The notes: generated from the letters alone by a model not told the origin. DNA of 42,836 nucleotides from Cyclobacteriaceae bacterium (GCA_019638275.1 JAHBUC010000020.1:1-42836), one strand, 5' to 3'; positions 34,801-42,604 are shown, counted from the first letter of the stretch. Program-made: numbers and translations.

Positions 34801-36801
34801 GAAAATGCTCCTGCAGGATGGGCGCAACTGCATTTTCCGCAGTACCTCAAAAATGAAAGTATTGGGCTGGTAAGAGATGAAGCGATACGCTTGCTGAATT
34901 ATGTAGAGTCATCTTTAACACTGGATGTCCTCACCTTCGGCAGCAACCATCCGGCTCCGCATACGGATGTATCCGTGAAGATTAACAATGCAGAATACAA
35001 TCCGGCTGATGTGGGTATCAAATGCCGCGACAACACCATCAACCTGATTGCCTTTGATAAGCAATCGATTATACCGTACACGGCTGTGTTGTTTAATCCG
35101 TTTGATGGGCGTGCTTGCGGCAGAAGGCCGCAGGTGATCAACAGTTTTACTGCCGCACAACTGCAAACCGGTTTGGGCAACGATATTTTTCAATACATGC
35201 TTAACGTACCCGAAGGCGATTCGGTGGTGTTGTTTACCATTGGCGATCCGGGTGTGGCGTTGTGGCCGGTGGCCGTGAAGCAACAATTTGAGGCCTTGGG
35301 TATTTCGCAGGCGCAACTTAATACGGTGCAAGCGGGTGAACCCATCGTGATTTATGCGCGCAAGGGTTCAGCGCCTGGTACAGCCAAATTTTTCAGACCC
35401 GTATCTGCACCACCGGATGTGCAGGAGCTTAATGTAAGCGGAACGATTACCGGAAGGTTTGATTCCGGAACGATGACTTCTCCGTTAATCGGACCTGCGC
35501 AACACTGGCAGCAATTGGTTACGCATGTTGAAGTTTCAGAATTACCACAAACCGATGTGTATGGTTTTGATGTGATCGGTGTAAACCTGGAAGGTGAGAA
35601 AACTGAATTGCTGAGTGATGTAAACGGAACGGTCGACTTATCGGGCATTGATGCAACTGTATACCCTTATCTGCAAGTACGATACAACACGCAGGATGCT
35701 ATAAACCTTACCCCGCCACAACTCAACCAGTGGCTGATGTTTTACACACCTGTGGCCGAGGGCGTATTGATCTTCAATGGCTCCACGGCACAACAAACGC
35801 TGTTGGAAGGGGAAGCGTGGAGTGCACCGTACAGCTTCCGCAATATTTCGCAGCAAACGTTTACCGATTCCCTAACCGTGCAACTGGAAGTATTCAACCA
35901 AACAACCCGAAGCATGGAGCGGACGCATTTTAAAATTAAAGCGCCTGCACCTTCACAGACTACCGACTTCCTCGTTGAAACTGAAACTCTTAACAAAGCC
36001 GGCCTTAACGATGTGAACGTGTTTGTAAATCCACGTGTGTTGCCCGAACAGTATTACGAGAATAACATATTGAAACTTAGCCGCTACCTGAACATAGAAG
36101 CCGATGTGTTTAACCCTGTGTTGGATGTAACCGTGGATGGGCGTTACCTCCTCAATGGCGATTTCGTTTCCGCCAATCCGGAAATTGTTATCAAGCTGTG
36201 GGACAATAATTCCTTTATTAAAAAAACCGATACCGAAGGCGTACGCATCCGGCTAACCTACCCGGGTGCCACAACGGCTACCGACATTGCATTTGACCGG
36301 GAAGATGTAACGTGGTTCCCGCAAACCGAAACCGAATATTTCCGTGTACGATTCACACCCGAAAATTTACCTGCAGGGGATTACATATTGGAAGTGGAAG
36401 CCCGCGATGTGCGCAACAACAGCAGCGGAGCAACTCCGTACCGCATTGAATTTAAAGTGGTGAATGAAAACAGTGTGGTGTTGCAGGCACCTTATCCCAA
36501 TCCCTCCAGCGGAGTGGTACGGTTTGATCTGATGTTAACCGGTGAATTGCCTGATAACCTGCGCCTGAGCATCATAACACCAACCGGCAACGCTGTAGGT
36601 TCATTTGAGTTGTCTTCCTTTCATGTAGGCACCAACCGGATAGTATGGGAGGGAAAAGATGCTACCGGCAACGACTTGCCGGGTGGGCTGTACATCTACC
36701 AGCTTGAGCTATACAGAAGCAACCAGCGTGTGCCCATCACCATCCCGGCCGGACAAACATTTTTTAAAAATGGATTTGGGAAGGTGTTGTTGAGGAGGTG
36801 A
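31807..36801 (+). CDS. Gingipain-like C25-family protease (PorU-type) with type IX secretion C-terminal domain
   Basis: The 1664-residue product has a signal peptide (cleavage near residue 31, ANA-Q), an N-terminal beta-rich part, a peptidase C25 domain (about 400-790) with the catalytic His in FFGHSSP (H643) and Cys in LINGCNA (C677), then a series of beta-sandwich domains including a CARDB-like part, and a C-terminal domain (about 1559-1664) with YPNPSSG...GTNRIVWEGKDATGNDLPGGLYIYQLEL, the FlgD-like/type IX secretion sorting pattern. C25 members include gingipains and the PorU sortase; the large size and the sorting tail fit a PorU2-like secreted protein or surface protease. It is single, with no strong terminator following. 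Confidence 0.88.
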   Translation: MMKLVIRSLQRSIYSLGLFLAGIAFFTTANAQTGNEWIQFSQFYYKIPVAQTGIYRVTYNDLQSVGFPVGSVDPRRLQLFHRGTEQAIYIEGEGDAVFNAADYIEFYGRKNDGTSDTELYKPTTAQPHTYHNLFSDTTWYFLTYNNLAVLGKRIPKTWEVNVTSIPQETAHTDEKLLVNTQQHSDGIAYQQYIRNTYFDIGEAWTGVMISQNQNIDYVLEGITNGVTAAALPQLEVMVAGRAEISTPHRIEIYAGPNASGLRLLGTQDVFNFNVHTFNLPLAWTDIGADGRMTVRMRLLAIGTAARASVSYIKLNYPQNFNATGATEKYFQLAENGSGKSFVNITNVPANSRLFDVTDLTNVIWYQPPASTFNPVVSNTESSRKLFLTNITRTATGIKRVNFRNINVAQHNYMVISHPSLMKPAGEYSDAVRAFAGYRSSEAGGSYDTLVVDIHQLYNQFNYGEISPLAIHRFMKYMVDNGAPKYLFIIGKGLDWSLNYHRNPTAPTFNVYKDLVPSAGKPASDMYYTIGLGSSLHQPAVATGRISATNPTQVAAYLNKVKEMEALPFNDLWRKRIIHLSGGLTPVETQLFRLYLEDFKDVAEDFYLGGSVRAQAKNTTNVGELINISDEVNNGINLITFFGHSSPETNDFEVGFVTNPALGYNNAGKYPMFLINGCNAADFFTTSIRFGEDWVLAANKGSTGFMAHTSFGYSNTLRLYSEFFYNVAFGDSVFIRKGVGDIQQEVARRYMQVQPATVGNLTQVSQMLLLGDPAVNVFGAAKPDYEVNEASVFATSNDGEPITALSESFTLNIITQNFGRAKEDSIHVRVTRIYSDNSTEVYDTLYAPVLYRDTLAFFIRQERNKGFGNNIFQVEVDPFDVIQELNNENNNTSYNLFIPLNVTKNLFPYDYAIVNQPEVTLTFSSTDVLGAARNFDVQVDTVHTFDSPYLKSFTVNGVIATRQLELLAQDSLAYYWRTRFTDPQEGEVAEWVTSSFSYIENAPAGWAQLHFPQYLKNESIGLVRDEAIRLLNYVESSLTLDVLTFGSNHPAPHTDVSVKINNAEYNPADVGIKCRDNTINLIAFDKQSIIPYTAVLFNPFDGRACGRRPQVINSFTAAQLQTGLGNDIFQYMLNVPEGDSVVLFTIGDPGVALWPVAVKQQFEALGISQAQLNTVQAGEPIVIYARKGSAPGTAKFFRPVSAPPDVQELNVSGTITGRFDSGTMTSPLIGPAQHWQQLVTHVEVSELPQTDVYGFDVIGVNLEGEKTELLSDVNGTVDLSGIDATVYPYLQVRYNTQDAINLTPPQLNQWLMFYTPVAEGVLIFNGSTAQQTLLEGEAWSAPYSFRNISQQTFTDSLTVQLEVFNQTTRSMERTHFKIKAPAPSQTTDFLVETETLNKAGLNDVNVFVNPRVLPEQYYENNILKLSRYLNIEADVFNPVLDVTVDGRYLLNGDFVSANPEIVIKLWDNNSFIKKTDTEGVRIRLTYPGATTATDIAFDREDVTWFPQTETEYFRVRFTPENLPAGDYILEVEARDVRNNSSGATPYRIEFKVVNENSVVLQAPYPNPSSGVVRFDLMLTGELPDNLRLSIITPTGNAVGSFELSSFHVGTNRIVWEGKDATGNDLPGGLYIYQLELYRSNQRVPITIPAGQTFFKNGFGKVLLRR

Positions 36802-36873
36802 GGATATCAAATTAAATTTGTTAGTAATGATGTACAGCAAACAACGTCAGAGTTTTATAAAACCTTTTTTCTG

Positions 36874-37332
36874 TTACTCCCTCTCTTCCGTTTTATCTTG
36901 TAACAAATCACATAATTTTAAACCAGATTTAAAAGCGACATCAAATTCCTTCTTTGAAACTCCTTTGACTCCATTTTCATACGTTTCATGAAACAACCTA
37001 TGAATAATCTGATTCCTCATACTGTTAAATTTGAGAATTTCCTGATATTCAGATTTTTTAATTTGCCCTATGACATATAGGACTTTTACAGAATTTATCA
37101 AGCTTATCTGATTTGCAATATTCCATATTTCAGAAAATTCAAGTTTATAGTCAAGCGCTCCCATAAGCATTAGTAATTCCTGAAGCTTATTTTCAATAAA
37201 TCCATGAAGGACTTGAATTGCTTCAATATAATGCTTCTTCTTGTACGCTTTCTTAGCATAATCGGTCGGCCATTCTCTAATCCTTATAATGTCTTTTGGT
37301 CTGTCCTTTGGCTTTGGCTTTATCTTTTTCAT
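36874..37332 (-). CDS. HEPN-like domain protein, possible RNase
   Basis: The 152-residue protein has a basic N-terminus (MKKIKPKPKDRPKD), then helical segments (YIEAIQVLHGFIENKLQELL, IWNIANQISLINSVKVLY) and the motif RNQIIH (R106 to H111), which fits the R-x4-H signature of HEPN ribonuclease domains. HEPN proteins are frequent in toxin-antitoxin and defence loci. No nucleotidyltransferase (MNT) antitoxin gene is adjacent, so a toxin role is not shown. The gene marks the beginning of the AT-rich, all-minus-strand island, and it is convergent with the C25-protease gene. Confidence 0.6.
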   Translation of the reverse strand: MKKIKPKPKDRPKDIIRIREWPTDYAKKAYKKKHYIEAIQVLHGFIENKLQELLMLMGALDYKLEFSEIWNIANQISLINSVKVLYVIGQIKKSEYQEILKFNSMRNQIIHRLFHETYENGVKGVSKKEFDVAFKSGLKLCDLLQDKTEERE

Positions 37333-37370
37333 TTGATTTGATACGTCAGTCTTAATAGAAAAATATTCGA

Positions 37371-37440
37371 CAACGTGTTGGGTTTGTTTAGTGGCGAATA
37401 AATCCGAAGGATTTGTTCGTCTACGAATTGTGTTGGCGGC
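37371..37440. repeat. Intergenic hairpin repeat, family 1, copy in gap before the HEPN gene
   Basis: A 70-bp segment runs from CAACGTGTTGGG to GTGTTGGCGGC. It contains an 11-bp stem (37395-37405 with 37409-37419, loop GAA, one G-T pair). GGGTTTGTTTAGTGGCG (37380-37396) recurs with one change, in reverse orientation, at 42579-42595. On the - strand GCCAACA lies 32 bases after the stop of the neighbouring lipoprotein gene. Confidence 0.55.
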
Positions 37441-37469
37441 TGGCTTATTATTTCTTATCTACCATTAAA

Positions 37470-38198
37470 TTAAAACTCAATCTCATATAATAAAGTTTGT
37501 TCATGGGAAATAATAACAGAGTCATATGAATTTACATATTCCCCGTTCTTCCTTTTCGCTATGCGGATGTATGTCGGTTGATTCACTGCAGTTTCGAATG
37601 TTGCTTCATCAGCTATAAATGAAAATAATTGTCCCGCTACGCGTTGAGCAGACAGGTCACCAAATTTATGAGCAATTGTACATATGAGTCTGTCATCACC
37701 TAGGATGTCATTTGGATTCTTTATTTTGATCTTTATCGTTGCTCCCTTTTTAGGTAGATGATAGTTTTTTGTTATTACCGTGTCTCTTCTGTCAACTCCA
37801 TATATTTTAAAGTATGAATAATTGGTCTCAATAAAATAAGGGTTATCCTTAACCTTAAATTGAACCGCGTAATTTCCGCTAATTAATTCCTCGTCTTTTG
37901 AGTGAAATACAATTTTATATTCTCCATTGTTGTCTGTCTTTGTAGTGGCAATTTTACGAATTCTACCTCCAAAACCTGCAGTTGCGCCCATGTGTGAAGG
38001 TGAACTCCAGTCAAATTCAATTGAAACGTCCTTTACAGGAAGACCATTTTCTGTTGTGAACTTTCCATGAATTGTTGAGCAGTCAGATGTACATTTTGCG
38101 TTTAATTCTTCATCGTCTATTATGTAACAACTTTGAATAGTAGACAGATGAAGTGTTAAAAGGAAAATTGACAGTATTATAGTATATGCCCTTTTCAT
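37470..38198 (-). CDS. Lipoprotein with carboxypeptidase-regulatory-like domain
   Basis: The 242-residue product has a lipoprotein signal peptide with lipobox IQSC (C24) and then a beta-sandwich pattern, SDCSTIHGKFTTENGLPVKDVSIEFDW...TKTDNNGEYKIVF, typical of carboxypeptidase-regulatory-like domains. The rest has no recognised motif. It is part of the AT-rich minus-strand series; its flanks carry repeats of both families. Confidence 0.75.
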   Translation of the reverse strand: MKRAYTIILSIFLLTLHLSTIQSCYIIDDEELNAKCTSDCSTIHGKFTTENGLPVKDVSIEFDWSSPSHMGATAGFGGRIRKIATTKTDNNGEYKIVFHSKDEELISGNYAVQFKVKDNPYFIETNYSYFKIYGVDRRDTVITKNYHLPKKGATIKIKIKNPNDILGDDRLICTIAHKFGDLSAQRVAGQLFSFIADEATFETAVNQPTYIRIAKRKNGEYVNSYDSVIISHEQTLLYEIEF

Positions 38199-38230
38199 AA
38201 ATTCTCAATTTGGCTTACCGCCAGCATCCG

Positions 38231-38430
38231 AATACATGCAATAGCCTATATTTATTTATAAAAGTACTAAAATTCCAAACGCTTTTAGTATGCTTTCTTG
38301 CTCTCCAAATACTTCCTTCAGTGCCTCTTCAAAAGCTTGCCTGCTGCAAGCAGGGACACTGCGATACTCAGGTTTTTAAATACCTCACAATCCTTAGCGC
38401 AGAGTGCCTTGCGGGGCACTCTACGAGGAA
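38231..38430. repeat. Intergenic repeat, family 2, copy 1
   Basis: About 200 bp in the 273-bp gap between two lipoprotein genes. It starts with ATACATGCAATAGCCTATAT, contains a CTAAAA...TTTTAG palindromic block, then an AAGCTTGC...GCAAGCAGGGACACTGCGATACTCAGG segment and a CCTCACAATCCTTA segment. The second half matches 39440-39535 closely; the first half matches 40728-40820. No coding frame is conserved among the copies. Confidence 0.6.
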
Positions 38431-38471
38431 AAAAAGTTGCATCACCTGTCATTTAATAAAATGCGTATCCC

Positions 38472-39281
38472 TTATTTTTTACTTGTCAGTTTGTCTTTTA
38501 TCCATTCACGTTTCCAGTAAATCAAAAGTCCGATGAGGATGATTGGCCAAACATTTAGTACGAATAGGGAAAATGTTGTTACTATTCTCCATCCATTTGA
38601 TAGTCCATCCTTTGCTTTTACTAGATATGGTTTTTCGTATGTGTCTGGTGTTTCTTTGTAGTCTACTTTTTGATAAATTTCTAAATTAATAGTGCTTAAA
38701 GAAACCCGATTTTGAAGATATTTTAGTCGTCCTTCTTTTGACTCAATCTCTTCTTGTAAAATCCTAATTTGTTCTTCGGCTTTAAGGACATCTTCAACGG
38801 TTTTAGCTTTATTTCTCAAGATATCTACATATCTGTCTCTTACTTCTTTCTTGGTTTGAAGTCTTGTCTCAATATCAAGAAATTCTTCTGTAACATCTTG
38901 TGCGCTTATTCTTTTAAAATTTGTAAAAATTGACTCTTTACCCAGGTCTTCAATTAAGGTTTCAAAATTTTTGGACGGAACTCGTATTATCAGGCTGTTA
39001 GTTATGGATGAACTCGTTGTCACTAAATTCATGTCCGCGATAAAAGCTTGATGTTTGGTGGCGAATGCTTCTATCTTCTTTGTACTCTGCTCAACATTCT
39101 CTACTTGAAATTTGTAGTTGGCAGTTTTTATTATTAAAGCTTCACTTTCTGTACGGCTAGCGTTTTCTCCAGTACTGCTTACTTGCTCAGCTTGCATGAC
39201 GGATTCTGATACATCCCTTTTTTCGCTACTTGTCTCACATGAAAGTGCTAGTAGAATTAAAGTCAAGTGTAAATACCTCAT
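38472..39281 (-). CDS. DUF4349-family lipoprotein
   Basis: The 269-residue product has a short lipoprotein signal peptide with Cys at residue 15 (LALSC), a folded part (IIKTANYKFQVENVEQSTKKIEAFATKHQAFI...LIIRVPSKNFETLIEDLG), a coiled coil (about 140-195, EEFLDIETRLQTKKEVRDRYVDILRN... LKAEEQIRILQEEIESKEGRLKYLQ) and one C-terminal membrane helix (about 240-258) followed by a basic tail. This order is that of DUF4349 domain proteins, whose role is unknown. It lies in the AT-rich island between two copies of repeat family 2. Confidence 0.85.
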   Translation of the reverse strand: MRYLHLTLILLALSCETSSEKRDVSESVMQAEQVSSTGENASRTESEALIIKTANYKFQVENVEQSTKKIEAFATKHQAFIADMNLVTTSSSITNSLIIRVPSKNFETLIEDLGKESIFTNFKRISAQDVTEEFLDIETRLQTKKEVRDRYVDILRNKAKTVEDVLKAEEQIRILQEEIESKEGRLKYLQNRVSLSTINLEIYQKVDYKETPDTYEKPYLVKAKDGLSNGWRIVTTFSLFVLNVWPIILIGLLIYWKREWIKDKLTSKK

Positions 39282-39351
39282 GAGTTTGTCAGTTGGTTAT
39301 TTTAAACTATGATATTAATGCCTGAAGACATAAATAGTCACCTTTGAAGGT

Positions 39352-39540
39352 GCTAAAAATTTAGCGTTTTTAGTTTACAGGCATGTTCTCTAAATACCTC
39401 TTTACATTCCATGAAACTCTTTCTTCTTCGCAGTGTCGCTTGAAAAGCTTGCCGCTGCAAGCAGGGACACTGCGATACTCAGGTTTTAAATAACCTCACA
39501 ATCCTTACCGCAGAGCCTTGCAGGACACGCTGCAAAGAAA
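39352..39540. repeat. Intergenic repeat, family 2, copy 2
   Basis: In the 264-bp gap before the DUF4349 gene. It begins CTAAAAATTTAGCGTTTTTAG and continues through a GCCGCTGCAAGCAGGGACAC block and CTCACAATCCTTACCGCAGAG; the blocks GCAAGCAGGGACACTGCGAT and ACTCAGGTTTT are nearly identical to copy 1 at 38347-38378. Copies diverge by small insertions, so they are old or rapidly evolving. Confidence 0.6.
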
Positions 39541-39545
39541 CAGGC

Positions 39546-39971
39546 TCATAGTCCAATTTCATATTCGATGTGAATTATTTTTCTATCAATGTCAACCCAA
39601 CTTAAGGATGTAAACTTGTCCGGCTCTCTTTTTGAATAATAGATATCGCTTGTCATAAATCTCTCAGAAGAATCTTTAAACCAAGTTGGTTTGTTATTTG
39701 GCCATACGATTATATTGTCGTCAAGGATTTCTGTTTTAGATGTCAGAATTAAATTCGATTGCCTAATCCACTTGGCTATGTCTTCCGAGGATGCCTCAAA
39801 TATTAAATAACCAAACCTCTTTGTTTGATTCACCAGGACTCCATGTCCAACTACTTTAGCTTTCCTTGGTAGCTTTGAAAAATGTCCGTCTTTAAGGATC
39901 AATTTCAAGTCCTTATTCACAGTTGTCGCTGTCAGCAAGGTCAGTGTTAATATTGCAAGAATGGCTTTCAT
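39546..39971 (-). CDS. Hypothetical secreted protein
   Basis: A 141-residue product with a hydrophobic N-terminus (MKAILAILTLTLLTATTV) that reads as a signal peptide. The mature part, LILKDGHFSKLPRKAKVVGHGVLVNQTKRFGYLIFEASSEDIAKWIRQSN, has no motif I recognise. It lies in the AT-rich island immediately after copy 2 of repeat family 2. Confidence 0.6.
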   Translation of the reverse strand: MKAILAILTLTLLTATTVNKDLKLILKDGHFSKLPRKAKVVGHGVLVNQTKRFGYLIFEASSEDIAKWIRQSNLILTSKTEILDDNIIVWPNNKPTWFKDSSERFMTSDIYYSKREPDKFTSLSWVDIDRKIIHIEYEIGL

Positions 39972-40060
39972 TGATTTTTATGTCGGTCATCAAACTGTCC
40001 ACCGTTACTGAACGAAATTAATAAAATACTTTTAGACCTCCACCGAACCCCCACATTACA

Positions 40061-40087
40061 GAAACACGCTGTTGGCGGGCGTTGGTT
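40061..40087. repeat. Short family-1-like boundary segment
   Basis: ACACGCTGTTGGCGGGCGTT lies directly after the stop of the next gene (- strand: GCCAACA 11 bases after the stop). The same TGTTGGC core occurs at matching positions at 37431-37437 and 42598-42604. Only the core is shared; there is no hairpin comparable to the other two copies. Confidence 0.35.
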
Positions 40088-40696
40088 TTACACCAACTCC
40101 GCACCTTTGGGAACTCTACCGTCAAAGAATTCCTGTCGTTGTTTTTTGTCGCCCAAGTCCATTTTGAAGTTTACAAAATTGTCGGACGAGTCCTTTACTG
40201 CCATGTACCACGGGCCTGATGCATTGTCGCTGAACTGCCATAGAATATGATACCCTTGTTCGTTTGAAAAGCCTTCATTGTCAGCTTGAAGTATTCCTTC
40301 GGTTTCACTCCATATTTTACTTTTCAACACTCCAACAATGTTCCAACTTTCATCGTTGTCAACCGAGTTTAATATTTGGAAGGCGTAAATAACTTTGACT
40401 TTATCAAAGTAGCCCAGTAACCATTTTACAGCACTTGTCGGTTTGCATTCAACTATCTCTTCTTTGAATTCTTCGATTTCTTCTTGCCCAAGTTCTCCTT
40501 CAATTACCTCGTTTTTCTCAATCAGAAATAAATCTCTGTCATCTTTATCTTTAACCAACAGTTGAGTCCAATTGTCGAGTGTGCCGTCATCAACTTCAAT
40601 TGAAGCTTTTAGTTTTTCTTTTTTCAACGTGTCGGTTAGTTTGTCGACAGCTATTGTCGGGTTAGTCTTCCCAAGAACTCTTATATAGTATCCCAT
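40088..40696 (-). CDS. Hypothetical cytoplasmic protein
   Basis: The 202-residue product has no signal peptide or membrane segment and is acidic. It opens MGYYIRVLGKTNPTIAVDKLTDTLKKEKL and contains a WTQLLVKDKDDRDLFLIEKN stretch. I recall similar openings in small proteins of accessory regions, but no function can be assigned. It is a stand-alone gene in the AT-rich island between a family-1-like boundary and a family-2 repeat. Confidence 0.65.
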   Translation of the reverse strand: MGYYIRVLGKTNPTIAVDKLTDTLKKEKLKASIEVDDGTLDNWTQLLVKDKDDRDLFLIEKNEVIEGELGQEEIEEFKEEIVECKPTSAVKWLLGYFDKVKVIYAFQILNSVDNDESWNIVGVLKSKIWSETEGILQADNEGFSNEQGYHILWQFSDNASGPWYMAVKDSSDNFVNFKMDLGDKKQRQEFFDGRVPKGAELV

Positions 40697-40727
40697 ATTT
40701 TCTTAAACCAATGACTGGCAACAGCTA

Positions 40728-40860
40728 AATACATGCAATTGCCTATATTCATGATAAAAGTACTAAAATTCAAACGCTTTTAGTATGCTCTCTTTTCCAA
40801 AATGCCTCCTTCCATCCCATGAAGCTTCCTTCTTCTGGGTATCTCGAAGAAAACAAGCTG
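40728..40860. repeat. Intergenic repeat, family 2, copy 3 (first part)
   Basis: ATACATGCAATTGCCTATAT (40729-40748), then AAAAGTACTAAAATTCAAAC and GCTTTTAGTATGC closely follow the first half of copy 1 (38232-38293). A region like CCATGAAGCTTCCTTCTTC (40817-40835) parallels CCATGAAACTCTTTCTTCTTC in copy 2. The later half with the GCAAGCAGGGACAC block is missing. It ends at the stop of the serine hydrolase gene. Confidence 0.55.
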
Positions 40861-40865
40861 ACTTT

Positions 40866-41906
40866 TTATTTTCTGAAATAGTAATCAGCAAGCGCAAATC
40901 CAATGCTATGCGGATTTGCTTCGTTGGTGTTGGTGAGAATAATGATAGAGAGGTTATCACGCACAAAGCGCATGTACACAGATCTGAACCCGGAATTGGC
41001 ACCTCCGTGTATCACTACCTTGTGGCCCTTATATTCATCAAGTGCCCAACCAAAACCGTAGTATTCTTTTGAATCAGCCTTTTCAGACATTTTAATAAAA
41101 GGCTGCCAAAGCTTTTCCCAATTTTCCTTTTTTAGAATGATCTTTCCTTCACTGATTATTTTTTCCCATTTAATCATATCCGAAGAAGTGGAGAGGAATC
41201 CGCCACTTGGCCGGATGGCATAGTTGGGGTTAGCATTGGCCAATGTATCATGCCGGTGCATATACCCACTGGCACGGTTGGGGATAATGAGAAAAAAATC
41301 AGTTACATACGTATTATTCATTTGTGCGGGCACGAATAGTTGATCATGAATGTATTTCTCCCACGACATGCCGCTAACTTGTTTTATAATTTCAGCCAGC
41401 ATGAAATAGCCTAAATTACAGTACTGATATTTTTCCCCTGTTTTAAAGTCCAAGGGTAACTTGTAGGCTGATTTAATAATGTCCAGGTCGGGTTGAATCT
41501 TGGTATTGTCAAAGGCAGGGCCTTCCCTGCGCAGCCCAGATGTATGCGACATCAGGTGTTTGATTTTGATGGGTTGCCATGATTCCGGTGCATCGGGGAA
41601 AAATTTATGGACCGGATCTTCAATACTCAATTTCCCATCTTCCATTAGCTTCATAATTGCAGTTGTAAAAAATTGCTTGCTTACTGAGCCAAGCCTGATT
41701 ACAGTCTCAGCGGTTACAGGAACGCCCACTTCTACATTGGCCAATCCGTAGCCTTTGTTAACAACAGGTTTGCCGTCCTTAACTACGGCCAATGAAAGTC
41801 CCACAATTTTCTGTTGATCCATCATGCGCTTCACGATGATGTCCGTACTATCAATCTGTGCGAATGAGAGGTAGGGGAGAAGTAAGAGAAAAAATAATCT
41901 TTTCAT
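40866..41906 (-). CDS. Beta-lactamase-fold serine hydrolase (class C-like)
   Basis: The 346-residue secreted protein (signal peptide about 1-16) has the three motifs of the serine beta-lactamase/esterase family: SVSK at residues 74-77, YCN at 162-164, and HGG at 300-302. These enzymes include class C beta-lactamases, D-aminopeptidases and esterases; sequence alone does not give the substrate, and resistance should not be assumed. It starts 18 bases after the neighbouring lipoprotein gene's end, so the two may be co-transcribed. The 3' end abuts copy 3 of repeat family 2. Confidence 0.88.
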   Translation of the reverse strand: MKRLFFLLLLPYLSFAQIDSTDIIVKRMMDQQKIVGLSLAVVKDGKPVVNKGYGLANVEVGVPVTAETVIRLGSVSKQFFTTAIMKLMEDGKLSIEDPVHKFFPDAPESWQPIKIKHLMSHTSGLRREGPAFDNTKIQPDLDIIKSAYKLPLDFKTGEKYQYCNLGYFMLAEIIKQVSGMSWEKYIHDQLFVPAQMNNTYVTDFFLIIPNRASGYMHRHDTLANANPNYAIRPSGGFLSTSSDMIKWEKIISEGKIILKKENWEKLWQPFIKMSEKADSKEYYGFGWALDEYKGHKVVIHGGANSGFRSVYMRFVRDNLSIIILTNTNEANPHSIGFALADYYFRK

Positions 41907-41924
41907 ACTAGTATTTCATTAGTT

Positions 41925-42467
41925 CTAACTGCTGCTCTTTAGTAACGAGTCATAAGTTTTAAGTTCGCTTTGTTTGAGAAAATGATGTCTCAACATTCGC
42001 CTGTGGTAGTCTTTGTATGATTGATCGAAAAGAGAGTCTTCTTTTTCATCTGTCCAATTATGGTCGTATAGCCCTTTCTCATTTGCCGGTAGTCGTACCC
42101 AGAATACGGTATCCCATTTCGAATCAAGATATGGATTGAATCGGAGCCATAACGTGTCATTACTTAATTTCAGAATCTTGTAACATGCAATTAGATCTTG
42201 AAAGTCATAGTAACCGGAGAAATATATTGAATCGTCTTTAATTAGTATTCTTTGCGGTCTTGACTGTCCAGCTGTTTCATCTGTCGCGCTAAGCACCGAG
42301 TCCTTGATATAAAACTCGGCATAATTTAGTGTAGTGTCGATTGGCCCCCAACCATAGTCTAAGTACCAGTTCCCATTTAAATCAGCAGTCTTAATTTTTA
42401 TGTCTTTCCGATTATTACATGCTACTAAGTGTGTTACTAAAATTGTCAAAAGGAAGAATAATCTCAT
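41925..42467 (-). CDS. Hypothetical lipoprotein
   Basis: A 180-residue lipoprotein with signal peptide and lipobox LVAC (C17). The first half (LNGNWYLDYGWGPIDTTLNYAEFYIKDSVL...YKILKLSNDTLWLRF) has the strand pattern of lipocalin-like proteins of Bacteroidota; the C-terminal part is charged and helical. No function is recognised. It precedes the serine hydrolase gene by 18 bases on the same strand. Confidence 0.7.
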   Translation of the reverse strand: MRLFFLLTILVTHLVACNNRKDIKIKTADLNGNWYLDYGWGPIDTTLNYAEFYIKDSVLSATDETAGQSRPQRILIKDDSIYFSGYYDFQDLIACYKILKLSNDTLWLRFNPYLDSKWDTVFWVRLPANEKGLYDHNWTDEKEDSLFDQSYKDYHRRMLRHHFLKQSELKTYDSLLKSSS

Positions 42468-42500
42468 AAAATGACTGCCGATGCTTAGTGTTCACATTGT

Positions 42501-42604
42501 GGCGGATAAAATCCGGAGGATATGTGCGCCTACACGAATATAAATAAACTTGCTGACACTACGGGCGACTGTGTCGCCCGCCATTAAACAAACCCGGTGT
42601 TGGC
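42501..42604. repeat. Intergenic hairpin repeat, family 1, copy near the right edge
   Basis: The gap contains two stem-loops: GGCG...CGCC (42501-42504 and 42527-42530) enclosing ATCC/GGAT (42511-42514, 42518-42521), and CGGGCGAC/GTCGCCCG with loop TGT (42562-42569, 42573-42580). CGCCATTAAACAAACCC (42579-42595) matches, in reverse orientation, the sequence at 37380-37396. On the - strand GCCAACA lies 16 bases after the stop of the partial gene at the right edge. Confidence 0.55.

Noticed and set aside
36852..36870. Terminator after the C25-protease gene
   Set aside because: GTTTTATAAAAC followed by T residues is an AT-only palindrome without a loop, too weak to call.
38231..40860. CRISPR array
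   Set aside because: Repeats are long, diverged, few, and separated by whole genes; no regular spacer structure and no cas genes.
40866..41906. Antibiotic-resistance beta-lactamase
   Set aside because: The motifs fit the broad serine hydrolase family, including esterases and peptidases; no basis for a resistance claim.
37371..42604. Integron attC sites
   Set aside because: AAC and GTT triplets are placed suggestively, but the RYYYAAC and GTTRRRY consensus is not met and no integrase is in the window. A covariance-model search (HattCI or IntegronFinder) would settle it.
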